Positions 45,696 through 56,100 are shown, counted from the first letter of the stretch. The stretch: 64,000 nt of DNA from Marinifilum sp. N1E240 (GCF_009295825.1 NZ_WHKF01000002.1:124001-188000), one strand, 5' to 3'. Notes: a model not told the origin generated them from the sequence alone. A program made the numbers and translations.

Positions 45696-47021
45696 TTATT
45701 GTATTATTTCTATTAATAAGATTTCTCTATTTTGTTCTAATTCCGTTGTGATTTTGGAAGCAGACAAACTGTCTATTTTGATTTGAGAATCAAACTGTTT
45801 ATTTGAATTTACATTATAAATTTTAAATCGAACATTCCATAAATCTGTTGAGATATTTCCTGTCTTTTTCACAAGCTCAAGTTTACTCATGATAATAATA
45901 TCGCAGTTAATATTATCGGTAATGGGCTTGCAATATCTTTTATCAAATACATTTTGATAGGGTACATGCATCAGGTCTTTACTTGGAAAATCTATTAGTA
46001 TAAATTCAGTACTAGTTTGTAATTGTGTTTCAATAGTTTTTTGAATTTTAGGAGAAATACCTCTGTTGGATATTTTATCATAAGCTGGTAATACGATAAG
46101 CTTGGGTTTGAAAGGTGTTGATAAAGTAAAATTAGCTACCTCTGTATGTTTATGGTCCGATAAAGTTTCTTTTGCAAATAATTCAAGCGCTATAATTCTT
46201 TGCAAAAAATAGTTATTATAATCTGGATTTTCATGTTCTAAACCTTTTGAAAATTCAACTAAATTATACCATTTTGTCATTTCTATAAATGTTAGATACT
46301 CCTCTATCATAGTATCTTTGCAATGGATTCTAAGACCTTCATAAAACCTACTGTGCTTGTTGAAAGCTAAGTGATTCTTTCTTTTAGTTATATATTCTTG
46401 AATGTTAAAATCAGAAGGCACTAGCATTTCGTCTCTATGTAGAGAGGTGTCAATTTGTTTACTGGGATTAAAAATGAAGGTTGAATCAATAACTGTTATA
46501 CTGTCTTGATGATAAATGTCCCAATATTTATACGTGCTAATTACTATACCATCAATATATTCCACCTTGTAAATATCGAAGTAGATATCATTGCGAAGAC
46601 CAGATTCTTTAATTCTACTCTTAATTGTAGCAGCTTCTATTGAATTTTTTAACCAGTCCTTTCTGGTAAGGGAATCTGTTATTGTTTTTTTAATAAAATA
46701 TTCGAAATCATTAGAACCAATTGGTTGATCAACTACATGTTTAAATACAATTATCATCGAATCAAGCATGTTGCTATATGTTTCTCCGATATATTCTTCA
46801 AATTGACTTATCGAAGTTTCCTTTTTGGTAGAGCAAGAAGTTAGAATTGCAATTATTAGTAATATGACTGCAATTGAAGTAATTCCATTTCTTAAACTTT
46901 TTTTGTTTGTATCATAAGGACCTGACATTTGCTCAGACAGTTTGCCTTTAAAACCATTTAAAGTCCCAAAAATGAATGCTCCAATTATTTCAAAAATAAA
47001 ACTTGAGACAATATCAAACAT
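45696..47021 (-). CDS. Membrane-anchored protein of unknown function
   Basis: 441 residues from the ATG at 47021; the frame opens at a TTG three codons earlier. Two hydrophobic segments (about 5-22 and 48-67) are followed by TSCSTKKE, which resembles a lipobox but lies after a second membrane segment. The remaining 370 residues are soluble, rich in Ile, Thr and Asp, with no recognised domain. The C-terminal part (about 280-441) has regular strand/helix alternation. It heads a three-gene minus-strand group with a small membrane protein and a CPBP-like protein. Confidence 0.65.
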   Translation of the reverse strand: MFDIVSSFIFEIIGAFIFGTLNGFKGKLSEQMSGPYDTNKKSLRNGITSIAVILLIIAILTSCSTKKETSISQFEEYIGETYSNMLDSMIIVFKHVVDQPIGSNDFEYFIKKTITDSLTRKDWLKNSIEAATIKSRIKESGLRNDIYFDIYKVEYIDGIVISTYKYWDIYHQDSITVIDSTFIFNPSKQIDTSLHRDEMLVPSDFNIQEYITKRKNHLAFNKHSRFYEGLRIHCKDTMIEEYLTFIEMTKWYNLVEFSKGLEHENPDYNNYFLQRIIALELFAKETLSDHKHTEVANFTLSTPFKPKLIVLPAYDKISNRGISPKIQKTIETQLQTSTEFILIDFPSKDLMHVPYQNVFDKRYCKPITDNINCDIIIMSKLELVKKTGNISTDLWNVRFKIYNVNSNKQFDSQIKIDSLSASKITTELEQNREILLIEIIQ

Positions 47022-47384
47022 GATTATCAAAATTATCTATTAGCACTGTATATAAGTAATTATAATTACCAATAAATTTAATCATAAAACCATAATCGTA
47101 AAACAGGATATGTTAATTCATCATCTTTAAAAATAAGCAGTTGAAATGATCAATTTTACTTCTTTAGCTTACGTGCAAGCACTCCTGTCTAATTCGTGCT
47201 TTCGTTTTGGGCTTATTCATTCGGTTTATGCTATATCCGTGTTTTTGTTTTGCTTGTTTTTGTGTGCTTGGAATCCCTCAATGATTTCGCAACAGATATC
47301 TCAACTTTGTTGAGCTTATCTTCGAGAGATAAATTTGGATGTTTGAAGGTGCTTAGAGTCCTGTTCGCACGAACACGAAGCTAT
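47022..47384. other. Intergenic region, no intact gene; possible decayed or dispersed repeat
   Basis: From about 47160 the base composition shifts to higher G+C and T-rich coding-unlike sequence. Several short hairpins occur: TCAAC/GTTGA near 47300, TTATCT/AGATAA near 47320 and GTTCG/CGAAC near 47370. A minus-strand frame ending KTKARIRQECLHVS at about 47170 has no start context or homology that I recognise. Confidence 0.3.
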
Positions 47385-47636
47385 CTAGCAGCGGTGTTTG
47401 CCCTTTTCTTGCGCGTGAGTTGATACCTCGCAAGTTTGCGAGAAGCATTCTTGTGAGTGATTTGATGTCTTACAGTTTTGCAAGAGATATTCTTTCATGT
47501 GATTTGGTGTCTTGCAAGTCTGTTAGAAGCATTCTTGTGGGTGATGAAGTGTCTTACAGTTTTGCAAGAAGTATTCTTTCGTGTGATTTGATGTCTTGAA
47601 AAATTGTGAGAGGTAATCTTGTGAGTGATTTGGGGG
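47385..47636. repeat. Degenerate 42-bp tandem repeat, five clear copies plus one partial
   Basis: Units of exactly 42 bases at 47427-47468, 47469-47510, 47511-47552, 47553-47594 and 47595-47636 share the core ATTCTTGTGAGTGATTTGATG-like 3' half (variants in each). A diverged partial copy precedes them (47385-47426). Each unit opens with a dyad; in the first, CTCGCAA faces TTGCGAG around GT. Odd and even copies are more alike (units 2 and 4), suggesting an older 84-base period. There is no spacer structure of CRISPR type and no ORF through it. Confidence 0.75.
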
Positions 47637-47747
47637 CATTAACATGATAAAATACTACAGCGAGAAAGCATGAACATAGTATTATTCCCATTTTTTTATG
47701 CCTAGAGATACAAGGTCTTGTGTCTTTACAGTTCACATTCATAAAAA

Positions 47748-47771
47748 AGGGACATGCCATGGCATGTCCCT
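47748..47771 (-). terminator. Perfect 24-bp palindrome, terminator of the phosphoesterase gene
   Basis: AGGGACATGCCA and its exact complement lie back to back (47748-47771), and on the minus strand six Ts follow. It lies 18 bases after the phosphoesterase stop. The GGGACATGCCATGG-type palindrome ending CCCTAC resembles dispersed REP-like palindromes of other bacteria. A second hairpin (47704-47731) with two G-T pairs follows. Confidence 0.75.
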
Positions 47772-47789
47772 ACAATATGTGTTTTTTAT

Positions 47790-49055
47790 TTATGCCAATT
47801 CAATCACAGTTATTTCTGGTGGCATTCCAATTCTACCCGGGAATCCGATGTATCCAAATCCACGATTTACATACAGGTATTGTTCGCCTTCGCGATACAA
47901 GCCACCCCAACGTGGATATTTGTACTGTACCGGACTCCATTTAATGCCAGCTCGCTCAATTCCGAACTGCATACCATGCGTGTGCCCTGCAAAGGTAAGG
48001 TCAATATTACTGTTTTTGATTACCTCTTCGTCCCAATGCGAAGGATCGTGACTCATTAATATTTTAAAAGGCTGATTTGCTCCATTGGTAGCCTTATCTA
48101 AATCGCCATGTTGAGGGAAAGGAGGTTTACCCCAATTCTCAACACCAACAAGTGCAATTTCTTCTCCTTTAATGTTAATGGTTTCTGTTTCGTTCAGTAA
48201 CAAACGAAATCCCATTTCTTTATGGAAATGTTTTATAGCTGCAAGGTTTTTGGCTTTATCCTCTGGCGATTTCCAATTGGAATAATCGCCATAATCGTGA
48301 TTGCCCAGAACAGAATATTTACCAATATTGGCTTTCATTTTAGCCAAAACGGGAGCCCACCCATTGGTTTCTTCGGCAAAGTTATTTACCAAATCGCCTG
48401 TAAACAGAATCAAGTCTGGTTTCTGTTCATTTATCAGCTCGACTGCCTTTTCTATTTTTTCGAAATTTTTATTGAAACTGCCCAAATGCATATCTGATAT
48501 TTGAACAATTTTTAATCCTTTGAACGATTTTGGTAGGTGATCAAAACGTATACTTTCACGCATCACCCTGTAATTAAACTTGCCTTTGGTTACTCCATAT
48601 AAAATGGATGCAAATGGAATTGCTGCCAGGAACAAACCCATTTGATACAAAAATTCGGATCTCTCCATTTTTCTTGTCGCATTAAATTGTGGAACACTTT
48701 TGTTCTTTCTCTCACTGAACCATTTTGTGGTTCTCAATATCGCCCCTTGTATATCCCTTATTAAGACGAAAAGTATGAATACAAATTTTGGAAAATAAAA
48801 TAAAGCAAAACCTGCTACCAGATAACCGGTATAGATGTATGCATCTGATTTTTGTACGTGCTTAATGCCAAACATGAAAACAGCAAAAGCCGCAAATATA
48901 AAAGCAGATATTCCCCAAAATGTAATTGTTAATGATTGTCTTGCAATAGAATTCTTAATTCTTGCAATCAGAGGTTTTACGCCACGATAGGTATAAATGT
49001 CTACCAGCAACATAAATAGTAACAGAGGTATCAATAAAAAAACACTCGCTCTCAT
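47790..49055 (-). CDS. Membrane-bound metallophosphoesterase (calcineurin-like)
   Basis: 421 residues. Four membrane segments occupy about residues 1-115, with one more hydrophobic stretch at about 136-156. The C-terminal catalytic domain (about 175-421) has all metal-binding motifs: ISDMHLGS, TGDLVNN, LGNHDYGDYS, MSHDPSHW and AGHTHGMQFG. This matches the YkuE/YaeI-like group, which includes enzymes acting on lipid-linked diphosphates such as UDP-diacylglucosamine. The orientation suggests an active site at or outside the membrane. The substrate is not identifiable. Confidence 0.9.
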   Translation of the reverse strand: MRASVFLLIPLLLFMLLVDIYTYRGVKPLIARIKNSIARQSLTITFWGISAFIFAAFAVFMFGIKHVQKSDAYIYTGYLVAGFALFYFPKFVFILFVLIRDIQGAILRTTKWFSERKNKSVPQFNATRKMERSEFLYQMGLFLAAIPFASILYGVTKGKFNYRVMRESIRFDHLPKSFKGLKIVQISDMHLGSFNKNFEKIEKAVELINEQKPDLILFTGDLVNNFAEETNGWAPVLAKMKANIGKYSVLGNHDYGDYSNWKSPEDKAKNLAAIKHFHKEMGFRLLLNETETINIKGEEIALVGVENWGKPPFPQHGDLDKATNGANQPFKILMSHDPSHWDEEVIKNSNIDLTFAGHTHGMQFGIERAGIKWSPVQYKYPRWGGLYREGEQYLYVNRGFGYIGFPGRIGMPPEITVIELA

Positions 49056-49253
49056 TCTAATCTTTAAGTTTTGTATAATTGATTTAGAATCAGCCCCAAA
49101 TATATAGAATAAAATACTAGTTAGTCCTTAATAATTGTTAAAAAAAAGCTATATTCATTAGCAAACTCAAAATCGCAATAGTCAAAACTTAAATTATTTG
49201 ATTTTTGGAGATTGGAATTTGATATTTGTCTTATATACTTTAAACCAATACAT

Positions 49254-49829
49254 ATGTCACAAAAAATTCATGAACTAATCGAAAAAAGATGGAGTCCCAG
49301 AGCTTTTGCTGATAAAGAGATTGAAAAAGAGAAGGTAGAGAAGCTATTTTTGGCAGCATCATATGCGGCATCTTGTTTTAATGAACAGCCCTGGCGTTTT
49401 ATTTACGGCACAAAAAGTTATCCCGAACGTTATGAGCAATTGTTGTCCTGTCTTGGTGAGTTCAACCAAATATGGGTGAAAACTGCTCCAATGATTATTT
49501 TGACTTTGGCAGCAAAGAATTTTGCAAAAAATGGTAAAGCGAATGCACATGCCAGACATGACTTAGGTCTGGCTATAGGAAATATGTCGGCACAAGCTGC
49601 AAGCATGAATTTGTACTTGCACCAAATGGCGGGTTTCTCGCCTGACAAAGCTAGAGAGTTATTTGAAGTTCCCGATGAATTTGATATTGTTACCATGATT
49701 GCAGTTGGTTATAAGGGGAATGCAGAAATATTGCCTGAAAGCATGCGTGAAATGGAAACGTCGGTACGAGATAGAAAAGATTTAGATTCCTTACTTTTCT
49801 GCGGAGATTGGAACAAAATGATGAAATAA
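49254..49829 (+). CDS. Nitroreductase family protein
   Basis: 191 residues from the ATG at 49254 (MSQKIHELIEKRWSPRAFAD); the frame is open from a TTG at 49212, but the extension is not conserved in the family. FMN-binding Arg residues (RWSPRAF), ASYAASCFNEQPWRFIYG and HDLGLAIGNMSAQAASMNLYLHQMAGFSPDKA identify an FMN-dependent nitroreductase. Substrate unknown. It has its own terminator. Confidence 0.9.
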   Translation: MSQKIHELIEKRWSPRAFADKEIEKEKVEKLFLAASYAASCFNEQPWRFIYGTKSYPERYEQLLSCLGEFNQIWVKTAPMIILTLAAKNFAKNGKANAHARHDLGLAIGNMSAQAASMNLYLHQMAGFSPDKARELFEVPDEFDIVTMIAVGYKGNAEILPESMREMETSVRDRKDLDSLLFCGDWNKMMK

Positions 49830-49832
49830 ATA

Positions 49833-49864
49833 AAAGAGGCTCCCGTTGTAATAAGAGCCTCTTT
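49833..49864 (+). terminator. Terminator after nitroreductase
   Basis: AAAGAGGCTC (49833-49842) pairs perfectly with GAGCCTCTTT (49855-49864), ending in Ts, 3 bases after the stop. Confidence 0.8.
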
Positions 49865-50052
49865 CTGATAATTAACGTGAAATCTAGTTGTGATATCTTT
49901 TTTAAACTAACGTGATGGTTTAAAAGAGGGCGCAAGATAATTAAAAAAGACACAATAGTCTTTTATTGTGTATCTTTTTTTATCACCACATTTTATTACT
50001 AAAGTAATCTGTTGAGATTCAATAATTAGACTAATAAGAAAAAAATAAACCA

Positions 50053-50766
50053 ATGAAGAAGATTGTATTTATCCTATTCCTAATGTGTAGTGTTGTGACT
50101 GCTACTTTTGCACAAAATTTACCTGCAAGTCTTAATGTTAAAGGTGAAAGTAAACTGTTTCAGTTGCCTGATATCATGAATATTTCAATTACAGTTAGTA
50201 ATAAGGCATCGGAATATGCTGATTGTATTGAAAAGAATTCGGACGCTGTTAATCGATTGAAAAAAGCTCTTAAAATGGCTACTATTCAAAGCCTGGAAAT
50301 TCAGGATGTAGGTCAAAGAGTAAACGAAGAAAAAACTTATTCAGGTGGTAAATCAGTGCCTGATGGATATCGTGCAACGTATAATTTAAAGCTTCAGTTG
50401 AGTGCCAAACCTAAAATCATTCATGAATGTCTGAAAATATTAAAAACTGCCGACGTTGAAATAAATTATCAAGTATCTTATGGATTAAGTCCAGAATTGA
50501 TTAAATCAGTAGAAAGTAAATTAATAAAAGCTGCAGTTGCCGATGCCAAATCTAAAGCTATAATGATTACTGAAGCTTCGGAAAGTAAGTTGGGACAGAT
50601 TGTGAACATTAATTATGGGACTTCTGATTTTGTATCTGGACCAAAACAGTACATGACCGAAATGCGAGTTGCAAAAGCAGGCAGAGGAGGGGATCAATCT
50701 TTTACCAATCCTGATGCAATTGAATTGAATGACAGCGTTGAAATTAGCTTTAGAATACAACCATAA
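50053..50766 (+). CDS. SIMPL domain (DUF541) periplasmic protein
   Basis: 237 residues with a signal peptide (1-20, ending TFAQ). The mature part starts NLPASLNVKGESKLFQLPDIMNISITVSNKAS, the typical opening of SIMPL/DUF541 proteins (BP26-like). QDVGQRVNEEKTYSGGKSVPDGYRATYNLKLQLS and AVADAKSKAIMITEASESKLGQIVNINYG complete the pattern. Homologues form ring-shaped oligomers in the periplasm; the role here is unknown. Confidence 0.88.
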   Translation: MKKIVFILFLMCSVVTATFAQNLPASLNVKGESKLFQLPDIMNISITVSNKASEYADCIEKNSDAVNRLKKALKMATIQSLEIQDVGQRVNEEKTYSGGKSVPDGYRATYNLKLQLSAKPKIIHECLKILKTADVEINYQVSYGLSPELIKSVESKLIKAAVADAKSKAIMITEASESKLGQIVNINYGTSDFVSGPKQYMTEMRVAKAGRGGDQSFTNPDAIELNDSVEISFRIQP

Positions 50767-50872
50767 CTAATTTTAATAGCAATTTCGATCGCTTGAATTT
50801 GAGTTAAACTTGTTGTAACTTGATTAGTGGATGAGCAAAGGAATAAGCCTTAACTAATAGAATGCACCTACT

Positions 50873-51820
50873 ATGAAAGCAGTTATAATGAGAAAATATG
50901 GCGCTCCGGATGTTTTGGAGTTGATCAATTTGGATAGACCTAAAATAAAAGACAATCAAGTTCTGGTAGAAGTGTATGCTTCATCGGTGAATCCTGTTGA
51001 TTGGAAAATCAGAAAAGGAATGTTGAAGCTGTTTATGCGTAAGAAGTTACCTTGCGTTTTAGGGGGTGATATTTCGGGTAGAATCCTCGAAGTAGGAAAA
51101 AAAGTTAAATTTTACCGTGTTGGCGATGAGGTATATGGTAAGGTTGATATTATAAAGAATGGCGCTTATGCCGAGTACGTTGCTACCTCGGAGGATCACA
51201 TTGCCTTAAAGCCGCAGAAAATGAATTTCGAGGAAGCGGCAACTTTGCCATTAGCTGGATTAACAGCTTTGCAAGCCCTTCGAAATATGGGACAGATAAA
51301 AAAGGGCATGAATGTTCTGATTAATGGATGTTCTGGTGGAGTAGGTTCTTTTGCTTTGCAATTGGCTAAGGCTTTTGATTGCAAAGTAACTGGTGTTTGC
51401 AGCGAAAGAAATGTTGAATTTGCCAATGAATTGGGTGCCGATAGAGTAATTGATTACAAAAAGGAAAATATTCTTGATATTCAGGAAGAGTTTGATATTT
51501 TTTTCGATGTGGTTGGTAATTCAGAATATTCTAATGTAAAACACCTTTTACAGCGTGGAGGTGTGTATGTGACTACTTTACCATCCTTTAATATCCTTTT
51601 GCTAGGATCGATTCATAATATGGTGAGTTCACGAAAAATGAAGAAAATATTTGTTCAGGAAAGTAAGAAAGATTTGGAACTACTTGCTAATTTAGTTGAT
51701 GATGGTTTGATAAAAACTCATATTGATAAAACTTATGATATTGCCAAAGTTGCTGAAGCCCATCAATACAGTGAGTCGGGTAGAGTGGTTGGTAAGCTGT
51801 CCTTAAAAATTGCAGAATAA
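50873..51820 (+). CDS. MDR-family NAD(P)-dependent oxidoreductase (quinone-oxidoreductase-like)
   Basis: 315 residues. The N-terminal GroES-like domain (MRKYGAPDVLELINLDRPKIKDNQVLVEV, SSVNPVDWKIRKG) and the Rossmann motif VLINGCSGGVGSFALQLAKAF define a medium-chain dehydrogenase. The zinc-ligand Cys/His positions of alcohol dehydrogenases are absent, so it is a zinc-free quinone or enone reductase type. Transcribed alone, with a terminator. Confidence 0.9.
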   Translation: MKAVIMRKYGAPDVLELINLDRPKIKDNQVLVEVYASSVNPVDWKIRKGMLKLFMRKKLPCVLGGDISGRILEVGKKVKFYRVGDEVYGKVDIIKNGAYAEYVATSEDHIALKPQKMNFEEAATLPLAGLTALQALRNMGQIKKGMNVLINGCSGGVGSFALQLAKAFDCKVTGVCSERNVEFANELGADRVIDYKKENILDIQEEFDIFFDVVGNSEYSNVKHLLQRGGVYVTTLPSFNILLLGSIHNMVSSRKMKKIFVQESKKDLELLANLVDDGLIKTHIDKTYDIAKVAEAHQYSESGRVVGKLSLKIAE

Positions 51821-51840
51821 AAACTCTTATCTTACAAATC

Positions 51841-51876
51841 AAAGGCTCCAGGAATCATTTGATACTTGGAGCTTTT
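51841..51876 (+). terminator. Terminator after MDR oxidoreductase
   Basis: GCTCCA (51845-51850) pairs with TGGAGC (51867-51872), flanked by AAA and TTTT. It separates two convergent genes. Confidence 0.7.
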
Positions 51877-51891
51877 AATTTGATATTTAAT

Positions 51892-52491
51892 TTATCCTTT
51901 TGTTTTAATTGAACATCCAATTGCCTTAGTATATGTAACTGTAGGCTTTTTATTATTCATTAAGGCTTTAATTGCATCTTCAACATAGCGTGTGCTTACT
52001 TTCGATTCATCTTTGTAATTGTTATCAATGGTACCAATATACTCTACTGTAAGATAAGTACCTTTTTTACTTAAAATGTAGACATGTGGAGTTTTAGTGG
52101 CTCCAAAGTTTTTGTAAACTTCTTGTTTTGCATCAAAAAGATATGGGAAGGTGAAGCCTTTTTCTTCTGCACGCTTTTTCATTCCATCGAACGAATCTCC
52201 AAGAACAATTACTGGATCATTTGGATTAATGGCAATTACAGGGAAACCCATTTTTTTGTATTTCTTGTCTATCTCTATAATTCTGTCTTCGTATGCTACA
52301 GCATAGGGACAATGGTTACAGGTAAAAATAACTACAAATCCTTTGGCGTCTTTGTAATCAGCCAATGAAACTTGTTTACCATCTATATTTTTCAGATTAA
52401 AATCGAAGGCAGTATCGCCCACCTTGTATCCTTGCGCCTGAATGGCAAGAACGCTTAGCATTATAAATGCAATAGATAACAACTTTTTCAT
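51892..52491 (-). CDS. Exported thioredoxin-fold protein, PRX_like2 type
   Basis: 199 residues with a signal peptide (1-19, ending IQAQ). YKVGDTAFDFNLKNIDGKQVSLADYKDAKGFVVIF is the AhpC/TSA-Redoxin start. The active site is CNHCPYA rather than CxPC, as in PRX_like2 proteins, and an extra conserved Cys lies at the C-terminus (IGCSIK). It is probably a periplasmic thiol reductase or peroxidase-like protein. It follows the TlpA-like gene by 11 bases in the same operon. Confidence 0.87.
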   Translation of the reverse strand: MKKLLSIAFIMLSVLAIQAQGYKVGDTAFDFNLKNIDGKQVSLADYKDAKGFVVIFTCNHCPYAVAYEDRIIEIDKKYKKMGFPVIAINPNDPVIVLGDSFDGMKKRAEEKGFTFPYLFDAKQEVYKNFGATKTPHVYILSKKGTYLTVEYIGTIDNNYKDESKVSTRYVEDAIKALMNNKKPTVTYTKAIGCSIKTKG

Positions 52492-52502
52492 CTTTTTAAG
52501 AT

Positions 52503-52985
52503 TTAATTACTTATTTGATCAATAGTTTCTGTAAGCTCAGAATAGCTTACCTTACGAGCAAAGAATTTTTCTTTGCCTTTTTTGTAGATTACGGTAGCGG
52601 GTAAAGCTCCGTCCCAGTCATCGTTTACTTTGCCAATCCAACTATTGGCGTCAGGATCATCGAGTAAAATTACTTCAGCAAGTATTCCTTTTTTATCGAG
52701 GAATTTAAGCAGGCGCTTTTCTACATTCGAACCAAAATCAAGACTTACCAGCAAAACTTTCACTTTTTTATTCTGATAAGCTTTACGGATATGTTCAAAT
52801 TCGGGTAGTTCTTCAACGCAAGGTTTGCACCACATCGCCCAAAAATTAATCACGTAAGTAGAATCATTTGTGTAATGAAATTTGGGTTCTAATTCCTTAA
52901 AATCAACTGTTTTGATTTCCTGAGAAAATAGAATATTCGTGGCGAATATTATAAGGGAAAGTGCAATTAAACGTTTTACAGTCAT
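52503..52985 (-). CDS. TlpA-like exported thioredoxin
   Basis: 160 residues with a signal peptide (1-21, ending LFSQ). The TlpA active site WAMWCKPCVEELPEF (WCxxC) and the cis-Pro region GALPATVIYKKG are seen. It is a periplasmic thiol-disulfide oxidoreductase, co-transcribed with the downstream PRX_like2 gene. Confidence 0.9.
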   Translation of the reverse strand: MTVKRLIALSLIIFATNILFSQEIKTVDFKELEPKFHYTNDSTYVINFWAMWCKPCVEELPEFEHIRKAYQNKKVKVLLVSLDFGSNVEKRLLKFLDKKGILAEVILLDDPDANSWIGKVNDDWDGALPATVIYKKGKEKFFARKVSYSELTETIDQISN

Positions 52986-53075
52986 GATGTTGTGTGTAAA
53001 AGACTAATGAGTATTAAATATACCACTATTGATCGAAAAAGGAATGAAGATCTTGTTATTGATTTGTTAAATGAA

Positions 53076-53108
53076 AAAAGCGGAATACAATAAATGTATT
53101 CCGCTTTT
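53076..53108 (-). terminator. Terminator after the RND efflux operon
   Basis: AAAAGCGGAATACA (53076-53089) pairs perfectly with TGTATTCCGCTTTT (53095-53108) around a 5-base loop; T-rich on the minus side. It lies 21 bases beyond the RND gene stop. Confidence 0.85.
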
Positions 53109-53128
53109 GATAAAGAAATAAGCTTTTA

Positions 53129-56100
53129 TTATTCTTCAAGTAAGCTTTCGTTGAATTGATAACCTTTATAGTTCACTTTATAGAAAACGCTGTACAGTGC
53201 AGGGATAAACACCAAAGTAATAATAGTACCAAATAATAATCCTATCATGATTGATGCTGCCATTGGTTCCCACATTAAGCCACCTCCTAAATATAGAGGC
53301 AAAAGTCCTAAGGAAGTGGTAAATGTTGTAAGCAATATAGGTCTGAAACGTTGTAAGCAGGCTGCAATAACTGCATCTTGAGGAGTTCGTTTCAACTCAT
53401 TGATCTCAATTTCTATTCGGTCTATGAGGACTATGGCATTGTTAATTACAATCCCGGCTAGCGAAATTACACCTAGAAATGCCATAAAACCAAAATAGGA
53501 GCGAAGTACTATTAAACCAATAACTACACCAATTACACCTAATGGAATTGTACTAACAACCATAATTGTTTTTCTGAACGAATTGAATTGGATTACCAAT
53601 AAAAGGAGGATTAAAAATCCTGATAATGGTAAATAAGCAATTACGGCTCCCATGTTTTCCGCAGTGTTTTTATCATCACCACCTAGCTCATAGGTATAAC
53701 CAACTGGCCATTTTTTCGTTTGTTCATCAAGCCATGGTAGCACCTCACTCATTATCTCAGAGGCATTTCCTTCTTCTGATAATTCGCTTGATACATTAAT
53801 ACTTCTAGCCAAATCCAATCGTTTGATTTTTGCATATTGCCACTGAGGAACAATGCTAGCCACCTGCGATAGAGGAACACTTTTACCAGAATTTTGCGAG
53901 AAAACATTCATAGTTTCTATAGTCTCGTAACTTTGATCCTGACTGGTAAAGCTACGTAGTAACATTGGTATGTTTTTGTCATCTTCGCGATATTCACCAG
54001 TTTTAAACCCATCTAAAACTGTTTTAAGAGAAGTTGCAATATCTTGATTGGTAATTCCAGCCAATTGTGCATTGTTTTGATTGATATCAATAACAAACTT
54101 TTTGGTTTTTGGACCCCAGTCATCTTTCACATTTTTTGTTCCAGTTACGTTTGATAGTTTGGATTTTATCTGCTCAGACAACTTTGAAAGTATATCGGGA
54201 TTATTCCCGGAAACTTTAATTTCAATAGGTGTTCCAGATCCTCCTTGTCCTAATAATGATACTTTAATATCGGCATTAGGAAAATTAGAGAAGCAAAAAT
54301 CATCTAAAAGGCGAACCATTTCATTATTCTCTTCAAAGGAACTGGTGTTCACTAAAATATGTGCATATCCAGAGTTTGCTTCATCCTGAGAATATCCAAG
54401 ATCGTAGGAACTTGGTCCCTGACCAACAAATGATGACCAGTCTACAATTCCATTCTCACGCGATTCTGTAACGAGTAATTCATCGGAGATGTATTTTTCG
54501 ATCTGTAAAACTACATTTTCGGTTTGTTCAATTTTTGTTCCTAATGGTAAGTTGATATCAACTGTAATCATATTTCTATCACTATCTGGGAAGAAGATAA
54601 ATGGAATCAAACCAAATCCTTTTAATGATATAAAGAACAATAGCAGAATACCAATGATTACATATCCTTTTACATTTAAGGCAGCAAGGATTACCGATTT
54701 GTAATAAACTTTTAATTGATCGAAAATCTTATCCATTAAGCCAGGTTTCTTTTCTTCTTTTGGTTTTACTTTTAAGAAGTAGAAACACAGCATGGTTATA
54801 ATGGTTAGCGAAACAATCCAGGAAGATACTAAGGCAAGTGTAATCACCACGAAAATAGGACCAACAATGTCACCCATTGTCGATTCTGCCAAGTAAAATG
54901 AAAGAAAAGCTACCGAGGTGGTTAAAGTTGATATCAGCAATGGAACAATTAATTCAGAACATGAAGAAACAGCGGCTTCTTTCACATTCATGCCTTTTTC
55001 CATTTTTACCATTATCGATTCGGAAACTACAATGGCATTATCCACCATCATACCCAAAGCCATAATCAATGCAGCCAAAGTTACTTGATTCAACCCCATA
55101 TTTATAAGTCCCATCAACATTAGAGTCATAATGGTAACTATCGGAATTAAGCTTGAGATAATTAAACCAGTTCGTAAGCCAAGGAAAATAAGCATTACAA
55201 CCAGTACAATAGCAATAGATTGAATAAGGTTGCCAATAAAATTACTGATACTGTTGTCTACATAGGTATCTAGTGATGTTAGACGTTTTACTTCTAAACC
55301 AATGGGTAGTCGACTGTTCCAATCTTCTATAACCTTATTAACGTCTTCACCCAATTTAATAATGTTGGCACCATCCATTAACGATATGGATAAAGAGATG
55401 GCTTGTTTACCGCTAACATGAACAATAGAACTGGCTGGCTCAATATAACCTTTTCTAATGTTGGTTATATCCCGCAATTGTACCACCTGACTTCCATCTC
55501 CAATAGGAATAAGTGTATTTCTGATATCCTCAAGAGATTCATAATTTCCAGTTGGTTCTAGAATTATTCTTTCGGATTCCAAATCTACTTCACCACCTGA
55601 ATCTAAAATATTAGTTGAGGCAATGGTATTTTGAAGCATAGATGAGGTTAATCCATATTCTTTAAGCTGCGATTCGTCGAATTCAATAAATACCCGTTCA
55701 TCCTGAACACCACCAAGTTCTACCTTAGCAGCATCGTCAAGTTTAATTAAAGCATCTCTCAAATCATCTGCAAACTCTTTCATTTCGGAATAAGAGTATC
55801 CATCACTTATTAAGCCTACCATTATACCATATACAACGCCAATGTCATCATCGTCCAGGTCAGGCACAACTCCCTGTGGTAGATCTCTTAAACCATCTAG
55901 TTTACGTCTTAATTTATCCCAAATGGCTTGAAGTTCTTCCGGATTGACTTCGTCTTTTAGCGTAACTGTAACTACCGATAAACCTGTTCTTGATGTGCTG
56001 TTTATCTCTTTTACTTCAGGAATTTCCTGAGCTTTCTTTTCAATTTTATCTGTTACTAAAAGTTCAACTCTTTCGGGACCTGCTCCAGGGAATGATGAAA

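Noticed and set aside
47196-47423. 75-residue plus-strand ORF in the region before the tandem repeats
   Set aside because: Low-complexity Leu/Val/Phe-rich translation with no start context or recognisable motif; treated as intergenic.
47427-47636. CRISPR array
   Set aside because: Repeats are contiguous with no spacers, they are degenerate, and no cas gene is nearby.
47698-48059. Three overlapping plus-strand ORFs over the phosphoesterase end
   Set aside because: Antisense to a well-conserved coding region with GHTHG and SHDPSHW motifs; no family-like sequence in the ORFs.
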